This document shows, one piece after another, positions 26,530-35,769 of a DNA stretch of 64,000 nt. Both the position numbers and the translations under genes were made by a program. Under the pieces are notes generated by a model. It did no database searches and was not told the origin of the DNA. It was given only the letters and a program-made list of their open reading frames with translations. Origin of the DNA: Algibacter amylolyticus (lineage in GTDB: Bacteria; Bacteroidota; Bacteroidia; Flavobacteriales; Flavobacteriaceae); NCBI RefSeq assembly GCF_014202225.1, contig NZ_JACHGE010000005.1, positions 1-64,000 of the forward strand. The letters run 5' to 3'. The number at the start of each line of letters is the position of its first letter. Positions within the stretch are counted from its first letter, which is position 1.

Positions 26530-29487
26530 TTAAAGTTTTACTATTTTTTTTGAAGTGACATTTGAGCCATTTTTAACCATTAAAACATAAATGCCTGTAT
26601 TCAGTTTTGAAACATCTAGGTTTACTTCTCCACTTTTAGGATTTACTTCCATTAATTTTTGACCTTGTAAACTATAAAGCGACACCTGTGTTTTAGTGTC
26701 ATTAAAGTTAATTGATTTTAATAAAGAAACCTTTAACTGATTTGTAACTGGGTTTGGGTATAGTTCTATGCCTTGCGACATATCATTTACACTTAAAGAC
26801 TCGCTAGAATATTCAACTACCAACACCGGTGCGACACTACCTGAATCAAATTCTTTAGAGCGGAAATCAATTCCTTTTGCACTAGCTTCAGGATCTATCG
26901 GATCTTTAACAACTACAGTTATTAACTTATCATTACTATATTCTTGAGCTACGTATGAAGAAATATCCCATTCATTCCAAGCTGAATTGGTTGTTATACG
27001 AGCGCGTTCATTTTCAAATGATGGCCTATTATTAAATGTGATTACATCTTCTTCCCAACTATCATCTGCTACATCATAAATACTTCTAGAAAACTTAAAC
27101 GTTGTTCTTTGGTATATTCTAAGTTTAGCAGATATTATCGTTCCAGGAACAGCGCTTAAATCGAACTTTAAATACCCATAACGACCAGATGCCACTGTTA
27201 CTATATTGTCATCGGATCCATAATTATTATTAGCATTTCCTGCATCTCTTACATAGGTATCGGCCAAAACATCCAAAGTTATTGTGCCTTCAATGGCAGC
27301 AACCACTCGTAAGTCTTGCGATGCACTAGGTGCTGCATTAAATAAAGCATCTCCAGATTGATTAGCTGTTATAGTAGCTGTACCAACACCAACAACATGC
27401 ACTTTCCCGTCTACAATAGTGGCAACCGCAGGATTTGAACTGCTATAACTTACTGGTAATCCTGAGCTTGCAGTTGCTCCTGGATCGAAATCTGCAGTAC
27501 CTAAAACTTTATCTGATAGTGTAAAAAACTGAATTGTTTGATCGCTTTTAGCAATACCTGTTTTGGCAATTGAAAAACTATCCAAATTAAAAGCTTCGGA
27601 AGTTCCATTAAACATAATTTTAAAACTTTGAACACCTGCTTCCAAAAGAATATCTTCAGCAATAGTATATATTTTCCAGTCTGTATCACTTGTTGAATTT
27701 GGTGCTCCAAAAGGTACTTCTAAATCTCCCGTTTTTTCTTCGCCACCAAAACTAAATTTCATGGTTCCTCCGGCTTGTGACGCTGCATAATTAACATCGA
27801 TACTATACATTGCTCTTTCTGCCACCGAAATAGTATATGTAAGCCATTCGCCCGATTCTATTGTGGTAATATGGTAACCTCCTCCAGCAGTATTTTCAAT
27901 ATCTACAGCATCAAAAGTTCTATAAGCTCCGCCAGTATTGGATGCACTTAAATCATGATACACACGACCTTCACCATTTTGAATAGGATCATAATCAAAA
28001 TTTTCAGCTTCAATGGTCGTTTCAGAAAAATTCATATCATAAACGGGTAAAGCATTGGCATCGAACCCAGAAATAGGATCGCCATAACAGTACACAGGAC
28101 GACGTGCAGTAAGTGCGCCCCATCCAATAGCATCGTTAGTCCAACCTGCTGCTTCATATCCTGAAGTCTGAATAGCTTTATCGCGAGCACGTTTGGTCCA
28201 AAGTAAATCTGCTTCAGCCTTTAAACCTCTACCAACATAATGTGCTACTGGCATTTCAAACACTGGTCTAATGCCAGGAAAATCCCCTCTACCGTCAGGA
28301 CTTATGGCTTTAGAAAACCATCGACCTGTTCTATCCATGCGTTCTATAAACTCTCCCGATTCAACGGTTGGAACCCACGGTGCTGGTTGATCGTTATAAG
28401 TTTCAATAGCCGAAACGTTGTATTTCATGTTATACTCCAAACCTAGTAATAGCCTATCATTGGTATGACCATACAAATCCTCACCTTGATTCCATGCCAT
28501 TTCTGCCATAGACGTTAATAAACCTATACCAAAAGCAGTATGCTGCTGGTCCCTAGAGCTTTCTTGACATTGGCCATTTTCCCAGATATAATTGGTCATA
28601 ACCTCATTATAGCCATAATCTTCTTGCGAATAACCTCTTGTAATACTAAAAGTATCAGCAAACTCGGTAGACTCTGTCATACTATCACTAGTATTTGGTC
28701 CTGCAGGATAAGGTAAATCATCTGCTCTATGTGGAAGGCCTTTAATGTAACGTAAAGCGCGATCGTACATTATTTCGTTATCCAGAAATATGCCCATAGC
28801 CATTACCGTTCTCCATCCAGATAACCCTTGATTTCCATGACGAATAGGATCGCCTAAATAAGATTGCCAATAAAAAGACCCATAAGTTCTAGACACACCC
28901 GATGGCACTTCGGTGTTTGAATAATATGGAAAAACCAACATGTCTTCAAACTTGTTTCTATCGGCTTCCGTCCAGCCTGTATAGGTGTGTTTTATAATTT
29001 CGGCAGCTTCAATCATAATATATGCTACACCTCCACTTAAAGCGGTAGTTCCATTACTTGTTACCGCTTCAAGGTTTACCCAAGCATTAAAAATTTCAAT
29101 GGCTTTATCGGCATGACGCGAATCGCCTTCAACATACCATCGTATAGCATTGTAATAGGCGGCTCTAATATCACTATTCCAAGCACCATAATTGACTTTA
29201 TTATCTCGACCTAATTCTGTAAATGAAGGATCGCCTTGAACCACATAACTATAGTTTGACTTAGAATCGGAAACCATTTCTTGATATGATGAATACCAAG
29301 GATCCATTTGCGCTTCGACCATTGCTTTAACACGATCTAAATCTGATTTTTTATGAGTGATTCCTGGATGAACGAATTGTGCATTTACAAACGTGATTGT
29401 TGCAAAAAACAAAAACACACTTAGAGTCAATTTTTGTTTTACTAGTTGCGAAATCTTAGGTAAACGATAGGTAATTTCTAGTTTCAT
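26530..29487 (-). CDS. Multidomain alginate-lyase-fold lyase: CBM6, Ig-like, DNRLRE/CBM96-like and T9SS tail
   Basis: The 985-residue protein has a long signal region (to TFVNAQ, about residue 36). The (alpha/alpha) toroid (about 37-480) carries RHGNQGLSGWRTVMAMGIF and GQCQESSRDQQHTAFGIGLL, the same R-D-x-x-H block as the gene at 16033. Next come a CBM6-type module (about 490-640), a bacterial Ig-like domain (about 645-725; VSYSSSNPAVATI), and a DNRLRE-type domain (about 730-895; DTYVRDAGNANNNYGSDDNI), which in some alginate enzymes is called CBM96. The sorting domain (about 905-985) ends TSKKIVKL. It should be an outer-surface endo-lyase for uronic-acid glycans. It is first in an operon with two sulfatases and has its own operator at 29550. 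Confidence 0.82.
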   Translation of the reverse strand: MKLEITYRLPKISQLVKQKLTLSVFLFFATITFVNAQFVHPGITHKKSDLDRVKAMVEAQMDPWYSSYQEMVSDSKSNYSYVVQGDPSFTELGRDNKVNYGAWNSDIRAAYYNAIRWYVEGDSRHADKAIEIFNAWVNLEAVTSNGTTALSGGVAYIMIEAAEIIKHTYTGWTEADRNKFEDMLVFPYYSNTEVPSGVSRTYGSFYWQSYLGDPIRHGNQGLSGWRTVMAMGIFLDNEIMYDRALRYIKGLPHRADDLPYPAGPNTSDSMTESTEFADTFSITRGYSQEDYGYNEVMTNYIWENGQCQESSRDQQHTAFGIGLLTSMAEMAWNQGEDLYGHTNDRLLLGLEYNMKYNVSAIETYNDQPAPWVPTVESGEFIERMDRTGRWFSKAISPDGRGDFPGIRPVFEMPVAHYVGRGLKAEADLLWTKRARDKAIQTSGYEAAGWTNDAIGWGALTARRPVYCYGDPISGFDANALPVYDMNFSETTIEAENFDYDPIQNGEGRVYHDLSASNTGGAYRTFDAVDIENTAGGGYHITTIESGEWLTYTISVAERAMYSIDVNYAASQAGGTMKFSFGGEEKTGDLEVPFGAPNSTSDTDWKIYTIAEDILLEAGVQSFKIMFNGTSEAFNLDSFSIAKTGIAKSDQTIQFFTLSDKVLGTADFDPGATASSGLPVSYSSSNPAVATIVDGKVHVVGVGTATITANQSGDALFNAAPSASQDLRVVAAIEGTITLDVLADTYVRDAGNANNNYGSDDNIVTVASGRYGYLKFDLSAVPGTIISAKLRIYQRTTFKFSRSIYDVADDSWEEDVITFNNRPSFENERARITTNSAWNEWDISSYVAQEYSNDKLITVVVKDPIDPEASAKGIDFRSKEFDSGSVAPVLVVEYSSESLSVNDMSQGIELYPNPVTNQLKVSLLKSINFNDTKTQVSLYSLQGQKLMEVNPKSGEVNLDVSKLNTGIYVLMVKNGSNVTSKKIVKL

Positions 29488-29549
29488 ATTAGCTTAATTA
29501 GTTAGTCCTATATTTTCAAATAAAAATACATCGAAGCTAAAAAATGACA

Positions 29550-29582
29550 TATAAATTATGATTCGTTTTCTATCAATTATAG
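29550..29582 (-). promoter_or_regulatory. 21-bp direct-repeat operator upstream of the 26530-29487 gene
   Basis: + strand half-sites TATAAATTATGA (29550) and TATCAATTATAG (29571) are 21 bp apart. TAAAAATA at 29521..29528 sits where the -7 box is expected, 21 nt from the proximal half-site. The start codon is 62 bp further on. Confidence 0.75.
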
Positions 29583-29748
29583 CCTATAATTAAATCTAAC
29601 AGGCATAAGCTGTAACTGAAACCATATCATTAAAGCAAATTACTCCTAAAAGTAATAAAAAAGCATTATTACAATTAAGAGTATATTTTAGCTCTACTTC
29701 TTTGTTGAAACACTATTAGAAGTTTAAAAAAGTTGGTTTAAATTACCG

Positions 29749-31797
29749 CTAAAGCTTGACTACTTTTTTGGTAATAACACTAAAATTATCACTCACTTGT
29801 AGAAAATAAACACCACTTTTAATATGAGATACATCTAGCGTTATTTTTTTACTATTTTGAGGTTTTACAGCCAACACTTCCTGACCTGTTATATTGTATA
29901 AAATGATTTTAGCCTGACTAATTTCTAACCCCGTATTATTTAGTGAAACCGTAATTTCTTTATCTGATGGATTAGGAAATATACTAAGATTATTCAATAG
30001 AGCATTCGAACTAACGGATAACGATTCTTCAGAAAAACTAAACCAATTTATGTTAAAAATAGAGCCCGATCTTGCACTTTTAAATACGAAATAAACATCG
30101 TAAACACCTTCTGTAAAACTCGGAATATCTACAGAATCTGTTCCCCAAGATTGCCATCCACCTCTATTACTCACCGGTATTGTCGCAATTAACGTTCCTG
30201 CAACATCACCTAAGCGCACCTCAATAGTTCCGCCGTCATATTTACCTGCTGTTCTTGCATGTACTGATTTAGCACCATTTAAATCGATGCCTTCAAACCT
30301 CACCCAATTATCATTATTAATATAACCTATATTTAAACCGCCTTCAGCACATGTTTCTGTTTGAACTCCAGACATACTATCGTAACATTCAGCTTCCATT
30401 AATGCAGCTGTTTTAGGGCAGACATTATCGATATCCTCGCAATTATCGAAGGTAGTTACCGTATTATTGGTTCCATTATCCGTTACCATGCCGCCTCCAC
30501 AACTGTATATAACATTTCCGCTTGTACCCGCTTCAAGAACAATATTGTATTCTGTTTCGTTTATAATGATTGAATTATTACCGGTTATTACAATGGCGCG
30601 TTCTTCTGCATCAATAGGACCGTCTGTACGATGAAAAACTATGTTGTGGCCACTTCCTTGAACATCTGCCAAATTATGAGGTCCCGTAGCATGAGGCGAA
30701 GGAATTATGGTCCATTCTATATCCATATTATTTCTTCCTAGCCTAAAATCGGACAATGGTGCATACGCGAAATTCCCGCTAGAACTAGTAATTGTACCGC
30801 CAGAAGGCATATTAAAGTTGGTGCTCCCACAATCGATAGCCGTTGAGTTTGTTACAGAACAATTATTACCTAAATACAAACGTATACCACCACGCATTTT
30901 CTTTACTGTACAATTCTCTACAGTAACACTTCCTGTTCCTGTGTACGATCTAATACCATCTTCACTTAGCGAAAATACTTGATCAGTAGGAATTGGCTCC
31001 ACATCTTCACTAAAAGGCATATCATATTCTGTATTTGATGTTCCTGGTAATTTATAGTCTGATCTAAACGGAAAAGAATTTGGATCGGTCTCGCTATACA
31101 AGTCTGCGTAAGCGCGCACTCGACCTTCTACTAGGCTGTTTTTTATTACTGTTTCATCTGCTTCACCTTGCATAAAAATACCATGACCAAAAGCTCTCAT
31201 TTGCACTTCAACATGGTCTAAGGTATTTCTTGGACCATTAATCAATAATCCACAACGTTTATTCATGCCAAATGTATTGTATTGATTAATACCATACATG
31301 CTTCCATAACCATAAAGATGAGAACCGCGTACCGTTAATTTAAGACCATCTACTAAATTATCTGTTCCAGAAACCGTCATAACTGCTGCTCCTTTAAGAC
31401 CGTATGCCAAATTAGCGGAATCTTGGTGGTATGCTACGAAATCGGTTATTTCGGTTAAACCATTTCTATAGGTATCTTCAATCTCGCCACCATTAATTAT
31501 GTTATTATTACCAGTTACTAGAATATAAGATTCACGAATGCTTCCAACAGGAACTTCTATGTGAACATTGGTTAAAGTAATAGTATTGTTTGAGCCAGAG
31601 AATGTAATAACTCGTGATCCACTTGCTAAATCTTCAAGGTTATAATTTCCAGCTTGTAAAGTAATATCTTGATTGCTATTAGCTATAGCTGTTTTAAATG
31701 CGTCCAAAGAGCTAACCACCGTTTGCGCATTACTATTTTGATACATGGATAATAAAAAGACTACCATTACTATATTAAGTAATTTTATTTTTTTCAT
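29749..31797 (-). CDS. Beta-helix protein of the GHxx[FY]xQ family with CBM6 and T9SS tail
   Basis: The 682-residue protein has a signal peptide ending NSNAQ (residue 25). The beta-helix (about 27-455) shows GSHLYGYGSMYGI, NKRCGLLINGPRN, AFGHGIFMQGEADETVI and SLSEDGIRSYTG, shared with six other proteins in this window. A CBM6-type module (about 460-590; GYINNDNWVRFEGIDLNGAK) and the sorting domain (about 600-682; LSIFPNPSDKEITVSL, ending ITKKVVKL) follow. The helix is related in shape to chondroitinase B-like lyases, but the family is not assigned here. It is a single-gene unit between operator 31916 and operator 29550. A lyase or epimerase role is inference. Confidence 0.82.
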   Translation of the reverse strand: MKKIKLLNIVMVVFLLSMYQNSNAQTVVSSLDAFKTAIANSNQDITLQAGNYNLEDLASGSRVITFSGSNNTITLTNVHIEVPVGSIRESYILVTGNNNIINGGEIEDTYRNGLTEITDFVAYHQDSANLAYGLKGAAVMTVSGTDNLVDGLKLTVRGSHLYGYGSMYGINQYNTFGMNKRCGLLINGPRNTLDHVEVQMRAFGHGIFMQGEADETVIKNSLVEGRVRAYADLYSETDPNSFPFRSDYKLPGTSNTEYDMPFSEDVEPIPTDQVFSLSEDGIRSYTGTGSVTVENCTVKKMRGGIRLYLGNNCSVTNSTAIDCGSTNFNMPSGGTITSSSGNFAYAPLSDFRLGRNNMDIEWTIIPSPHATGPHNLADVQGSGHNIVFHRTDGPIDAEERAIVITGNNSIIINETEYNIVLEAGTSGNVIYSCGGGMVTDNGTNNTVTTFDNCEDIDNVCPKTAALMEAECYDSMSGVQTETCAEGGLNIGYINNDNWVRFEGIDLNGAKSVHARTAGKYDGGTIEVRLGDVAGTLIATIPVSNRGGWQSWGTDSVDIPSFTEGVYDVYFVFKSARSGSIFNINWFSFSEESLSVSSNALLNNLSIFPNPSDKEITVSLNNTGLEISQAKIILYNITGQEVLAVKPQNSKKITLDVSHIKSGVYFLQVSDNFSVITKKVVKL

Positions 31798-31915
31798 AAT
31801 TCTAGTTTAGTTAATTAAGGGTTATTTAGTTTAAATAAATTAAAATAATGAGGAGTCATGTAATACTCGTAATTATTCAACTTCCACAAATATAAATTTT
31901 GAAGAAAGCCGTTTA

Positions 31916-31948
31916 TATAAACTAATGCTCTTTAACTATAACTTATGT
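31916..31948 (-). promoter_or_regulatory. 21-bp direct-repeat operator upstream of the 29749-31797 gene
   Basis: + strand half-sites TATAAACTAATG (31916) and TATAACTTATGT (31937) are 21 bp apart. A good -7 box, CAAATATA (TATATTTG on the coding strand), lies at 31887..31894, again after 21 nt. Confidence 0.72.
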
Positions 31949-31996
31949 CTTATAACACTTGTAGTTCAGCTATATACACAAACACGATGAAGATTA

Positions 31997-33355
31997 TTAA
32001 TTCAATTTAAGCCTAACACTTTCTAAGCTATCAATTAATTCTTGTGCTTTATCAGGATATTGTTCCATTAAGTTTTTAGATTCTTCTTTATCTGTTGAAA
32101 GATTGAAAAGTTGTTCAGAATCTTTGTCTTTCACATATTTCCAATCTCCAATTCGAATACCATCGCCGCGATATAAAAAATAAGGTCTATCCAATTTTGT
32201 ATAAGTATTTCCTTTAAAAACCTCAGTGATATTTAACCCATCTATAGTTCGATCTTTGGGAACCGATGCTCCTGCAATATTTGCAATTGTAGGTAATATA
32301 TCGAGTGTTGATGTTTGCTCATTTGAAACCGCTCCACTAGGCACCGTACCCGGTTGCCAAACTATACATGGCACGCGACTTCCGCCTTCGTAAGACGAAA
32401 ATTTACCATCCCTAAACACACCTGCAGAACCTGCATTAGGCCGTTTTTTAACCCAAGGTCCATTATCTGACGTGAAAATGACCATGGTATTTTTATCTAA
32501 ACCTTGAGCTTTTAAGGTTTTTAAAATTTCGCCAACAGACCAATCTATTTCTTGAATAACATCGCCAAATAAGCCACGTTTTGTTTTTCCGGCAAAGTCT
32601 TTTGAAGCATAAAGCGGTATATGCGGCATACTATGCGCCATGTACAAAAAGAATGGTTCCTCCTTATTTTCAAGTATAAATTGCTTCGCTTTATCTGTGT
32701 ATTTACGGGTAAGCACAGATTGATCTACAGGCCACTTAACAACCTTATTTCCTAACATTAAAGGTACTTTGCTTTTTAATTTGTTTTTTTGAATTGAACT
32801 CTTATAATCCTTAACCGTAAAACCTTCGTTAAAAACTACATCTTCTGCTAAGGGCATTTCAGGGTCCCGCCACATATCGTTACTATAAGGAATACCATAA
32901 TACATGTTGAAGCCTTGAGCTGTTGGCAAGAATTCTGGTTGGTGACCTAAATGCCACTTACCTACCATTCCTGTTTTATAACCTTTTTCTTTTAGCATTT
33001 CGGCAATAGTAATTTCTGATGCTGGCATACCATCTTTACTATGGGGCCAAAACACACCGTTATCATGATTCCAGCGCTGTGCATAGCGTCCTGTTAATAG
33101 TCCTGCTCTTGATGGTGTGCAAATTGAACTTGAAACTGAAAAATCGGTAAATCGCATGCCGTCGTTTGCCATGGCATCTAAATATGGGGTTTCATATCCT
33201 TCTGCACCATAAACACCTACATCTCCATACCCCAAATCATCGGTAAAAATCACAATGAAATTAGTTACTTCTGATGGTTCTGTGTTAGCAGATTTACAAC
33301 CAACTAAAACTCCAAACACCGCTAAACATACTAATACTAATTTCTTCATGCTCAT
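31997..33355 (-). CDS. Sulfatase (family S1), lipoprotein
   Basis: The 452-residue protein has a lipoprotein signal (CLAVFGVLVGCKS). NFIVIFTDDLGYGDVGVYG carries the metal-binding DD. SSSICTPSRAGLLTGRYAQRW is the S1 signature with C79 for formylglycine. VIFTSDNGPWVKKRPNAG and KFSSYEGGSRVPCIVW are the later conserved blocks. The length is normal for an exo-sulfatase. It is the last gene of the long 47145-31997 operon, 23 bp after a beta-helix gene. An internal start two codons later (33349) would also fit. Confidence 0.93.
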   Translation of the reverse strand: MSMKKLVLVCLAVFGVLVGCKSANTEPSEVTNFIVIFTDDLGYGDVGVYGAEGYETPYLDAMANDGMRFTDFSVSSSICTPSRAGLLTGRYAQRWNHDNGVFWPHSKDGMPASEITIAEMLKEKGYKTGMVGKWHLGHQPEFLPTAQGFNMYYGIPYSNDMWRDPEMPLAEDVVFNEGFTVKDYKSSIQKNKLKSKVPLMLGNKVVKWPVDQSVLTRKYTDKAKQFILENKEEPFFLYMAHSMPHIPLYASKDFAGKTKRGLFGDVIQEIDWSVGEILKTLKAQGLDKNTMVIFTSDNGPWVKKRPNAGSAGVFRDGKFSSYEGGSRVPCIVWQPGTVPSGAVSNEQTSTLDILPTIANIAGASVPKDRTIDGLNITEVFKGNTYTKLDRPYFLYRGDGIRIGDWKYVKDKDSEQLFNLSTDKEESKNLMEQYPDKAQELIDSLESVRLKLN

Positions 33356-33378
33356 TTTTCAGCTCCTGTTATTTGTTT

Positions 33379-34833
33379 TTAATTCTTTCTTAATATTTTT
33401 TCAATAGTATTATTTTCTCCAAGATTGGTAATGTTCCCAAAGCTTTCAATGCTATTATTTTTCGACATATCTCCAATAATAACAGGATATTCGGTTTCAT
33501 TTCTAATAGAAATATTTGAGGCTTGATATGTTTTGTCTCCAAAATACTCATTGAAATTTCCCCCATAACCTTCTGGAACTCCCGGATAACTAGTGGTTAG
33601 AAACTCAAAACGCGCCTTATAACCAACTACTATTGGCCTTAGTGTATTATCAATTTGACCTTTATAATTTGCTCGCTTTAGCGTTATATTATGACCACGC
33701 CCTTTTATTGCAGCAAATACATGATTACCAACCGCATGTGGCGCTGGCAACACTGTAAGATCTATTTTTTGATTTGACACTTTATCGAAATGCATATAAA
33801 GCAATGGACCATATGCCGCATTACCTTTACAGTTAATTAACTCGCCGCCATTATTTAAGGAATACCCTTCTACAACACAATCTAAAACAGTACTGTTACT
33901 CACTTTAACATCTCCTTTTGCCATATAAAGTTTTATACCGCCTCGGCATTTAACAACTTTACAATTTTCTACCGTTACCGAACCAGGAATATTATAGGCA
34001 CGTATGCCATCTTCCGTGAGGTTAAACATAACATCTCGCGGAATAGGAAGCCCTTTCATTTGCCCTAAAGGCATTTTGTAATCGAATCGTTTTGGTAAAT
34101 CGCCATCATTAGTTTCTTTGTAGGTATCGTTACTTGGGCGCACCGCACCTTCAATATATGAGTTTTTAATTAGGGTTTTATCGGCATTTTTCTGCATATA
34201 AATAACATGACCAAATGCGCGATGTTGAAACTCGCAGTTATCCACTGTGTTGCCAACACCTGTAATTAATAAAGCACAGCGTTTATCTAAACCTGTAGCA
34301 TTACCTCTACCAATACCATACATATTGCCATAACCATAGGGAAAGGAGCCTCTTACGGTTAACTTCACACCTTCAATGGTGTTTCCGTTACCCGAAACTC
34401 TAATATTAGCACCACCTTTAAGACCTTTTGCTAAGGTTTTTCTGTTTTGATTGTAGCTACCAAAATCGGTAACTTTGGTCATACCATTTTGATAAGTATC
34501 TTCAAAAACGCCTCCTGAAAGTTTATTGTTAGATCCAGTAAAATTAAAGTGAGCATCTTTACAAGTGCCCACAGGAAAATTAATATATACATCTTTAAGA
34601 TTAATAGTATTATTAGAACCCGAACACACAATACTTCTTTCATCCTCTGGCAATTCGGTAATGATATAATTGCCAGGTTTCATTAAAATATTTTGATTAC
34701 CACTTTTAACAGCATCTTTAAGTTCTGCAAGATTAGACACCTGTATCTCTACCCGCTTCATTTGATAGATATCTTGAAACGAAACAAACAGTAACGCGGG
34801 CAAAACTATTATAAAAAGTATTGTAGACTTCAT
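33379..34833 (-). CDS. Secreted beta-helix protein of the GHxx[FY]xQ family
   Basis: The 484-residue protein has a short signal peptide (ILFIIVLPALLFVSFQ) and consists of one beta-helix domain with no extra module or sorting tail, so it is probably periplasmic. It shows GSFPYGYGNMYGIGRGN, LDKRCALLITGVGN, AFGHVIYMQKNADKTLI and NLTEDGIRAYNIPG. It is closest by eye to the 29749 protein (same NKRC/DKRC and ITDF/VTDF features), and weaker to the others. It lies 19 bp after the nucleoside-hydrolase-like gene and 23 bp before a sulfatase. Substrate and reaction are unknown; context suggests an oligosaccharide lyase. Confidence 0.8.
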   Translation of the reverse strand: MKSTILFIIVLPALLFVSFQDIYQMKRVEIQVSNLAELKDAVKSGNQNILMKPGNYIITELPEDERSIVCSGSNNTINLKDVYINFPVGTCKDAHFNFTGSNNKLSGGVFEDTYQNGMTKVTDFGSYNQNRKTLAKGLKGGANIRVSGNGNTIEGVKLTVRGSFPYGYGNMYGIGRGNATGLDKRCALLITGVGNTVDNCEFQHRAFGHVIYMQKNADKTLIKNSYIEGAVRPSNDTYKETNDGDLPKRFDYKMPLGQMKGLPIPRDVMFNLTEDGIRAYNIPGSVTVENCKVVKCRGGIKLYMAKGDVKVSNSTVLDCVVEGYSLNNGGELINCKGNAAYGPLLYMHFDKVSNQKIDLTVLPAPHAVGNHVFAAIKGRGHNITLKRANYKGQIDNTLRPIVVGYKARFEFLTTSYPGVPEGYGGNFNEYFGDKTYQASNISIRNETEYPVIIGDMSKNNSIESFGNITNLGENNTIEKILRKN

Positions 34834-34852
34834 TATTTGTGTATACCTTAAT

Positions 34853-35767
34853 TTATTTAAAAACCGGATTTTCCATAATTTCTTTAGCTAACTCGGGGTT
34901 TGTTTTTTCAATACCGGTGAATAAATACACCACCATTCCTGCATCAGAAGGATCGAAATCACCTTTTTTAACACAAGTTTCTAATCTCGTATAAAGCCAT
35001 TCCCAAGCGCCCTTTTTGTATGCTTTATTGTTTTGCGCCTCTGACGTTTTTATCCAATCGAATTTTTCTTTTGGAGCTCTTAATCCTTCATAATCATCAC
35101 GTCCATTTTGATCTGTAATATGAATACATTTTAAACGCCCGCCTTCTTCACCCGAAAAAGCAGCCTTAATTTCTTTAAACGTCCAACCCGAATGGGTATC
35201 CCAATACTGTTTATGTGGTTTATCACTATGATTATCGTTCCAACCAGAATGCGAAATAAGGCTTACATATTGTCGTTTAGACACATCAGCACGATTAATA
35301 GCTTCGCCAACCACCTGCATTGGTCCTGCAGCAATAATAACTAAAGGGTTTTCTTCTGAAGATTTATTGATTTCATCTCGCAAAGCGTTGTAAGCAACCT
35401 CGGCATTATCGACAGCACAAATAAAGTTTGTATTATTAAAACCAAACCACTCGCCACATTTCAAAGCGCTTTCACGCATATGTTGATATGAATTTAAACC
35501 AGATTTTGAAGTTGGATGATCTTGATTACTTCCCCAAACGTGATCGCTATACGTATAAAGCACCAAATTATCTTGAAGACCTTTTGCTGCTACTAAAGCC
35601 AAACTTAAGGGCGTTGCAGCCCAATCGTCATGGTCATGCTCATTCCCATCAGAACTGATGGCAATTCTTCCTTTTCCTTGCCAAATAGGTGTTTGTGCAA
35701 AAACATTCCCCATATTAAACATGGAAATAATTAATCCGCAAGTAATAACAAACCGTCTATTTTTCAT
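34853..35767 (-). CDS. Secreted protein of unknown function, nucleoside-hydrolase-like N-terminus
   Basis: I do not recognise this gene with confidence. The 304-residue product has a signal peptide (to NVFAQ, residue 25). The mature start, RIAISSDGNEHDHDDWAATP, resembles the Asp-rich metal site of nucleoside hydrolase-like proteins (D40, D45, D47, D48). Later PLVIIAAGPMQVVGEAI and YVSLISHSGWNDNHSD look like the conserved strand-loop segments of the same alpha/beta fold. GRLKCIHITDQNGRDDYEG follows. The gene is tightly embedded, 2 bp from the beta-helix gene upstream and 19 bp from the next, so it very probably acts on the same substrate. An N- or C-glycoside or sugar-phosphate-independent hydrolase is possible, but this is inference. 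Confidence 0.6.
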   Translation of the reverse strand: MKNRRFVITCGLIISMFNMGNVFAQTPIWQGKGRIAISSDGNEHDHDDWAATPLSLALVAAKGLQDNLVLYTYSDHVWGSNQDHPTSKSGLNSYQHMRESALKCGEWFGFNNTNFICAVDNAEVAYNALRDEINKSSEENPLVIIAAGPMQVVGEAINRADVSKRQYVSLISHSGWNDNHSDKPHKQYWDTHSGWTFKEIKAAFSGEEGGRLKCIHITDQNGRDDYEGLRAPKEKFDWIKTSEAQNNKAYKKGAWEWLYTRLETCVKKGDFDPSDAGMVVYLFTGIEKTNPELAKEIMENPVFK

Positions 35768-35769
35768 GC

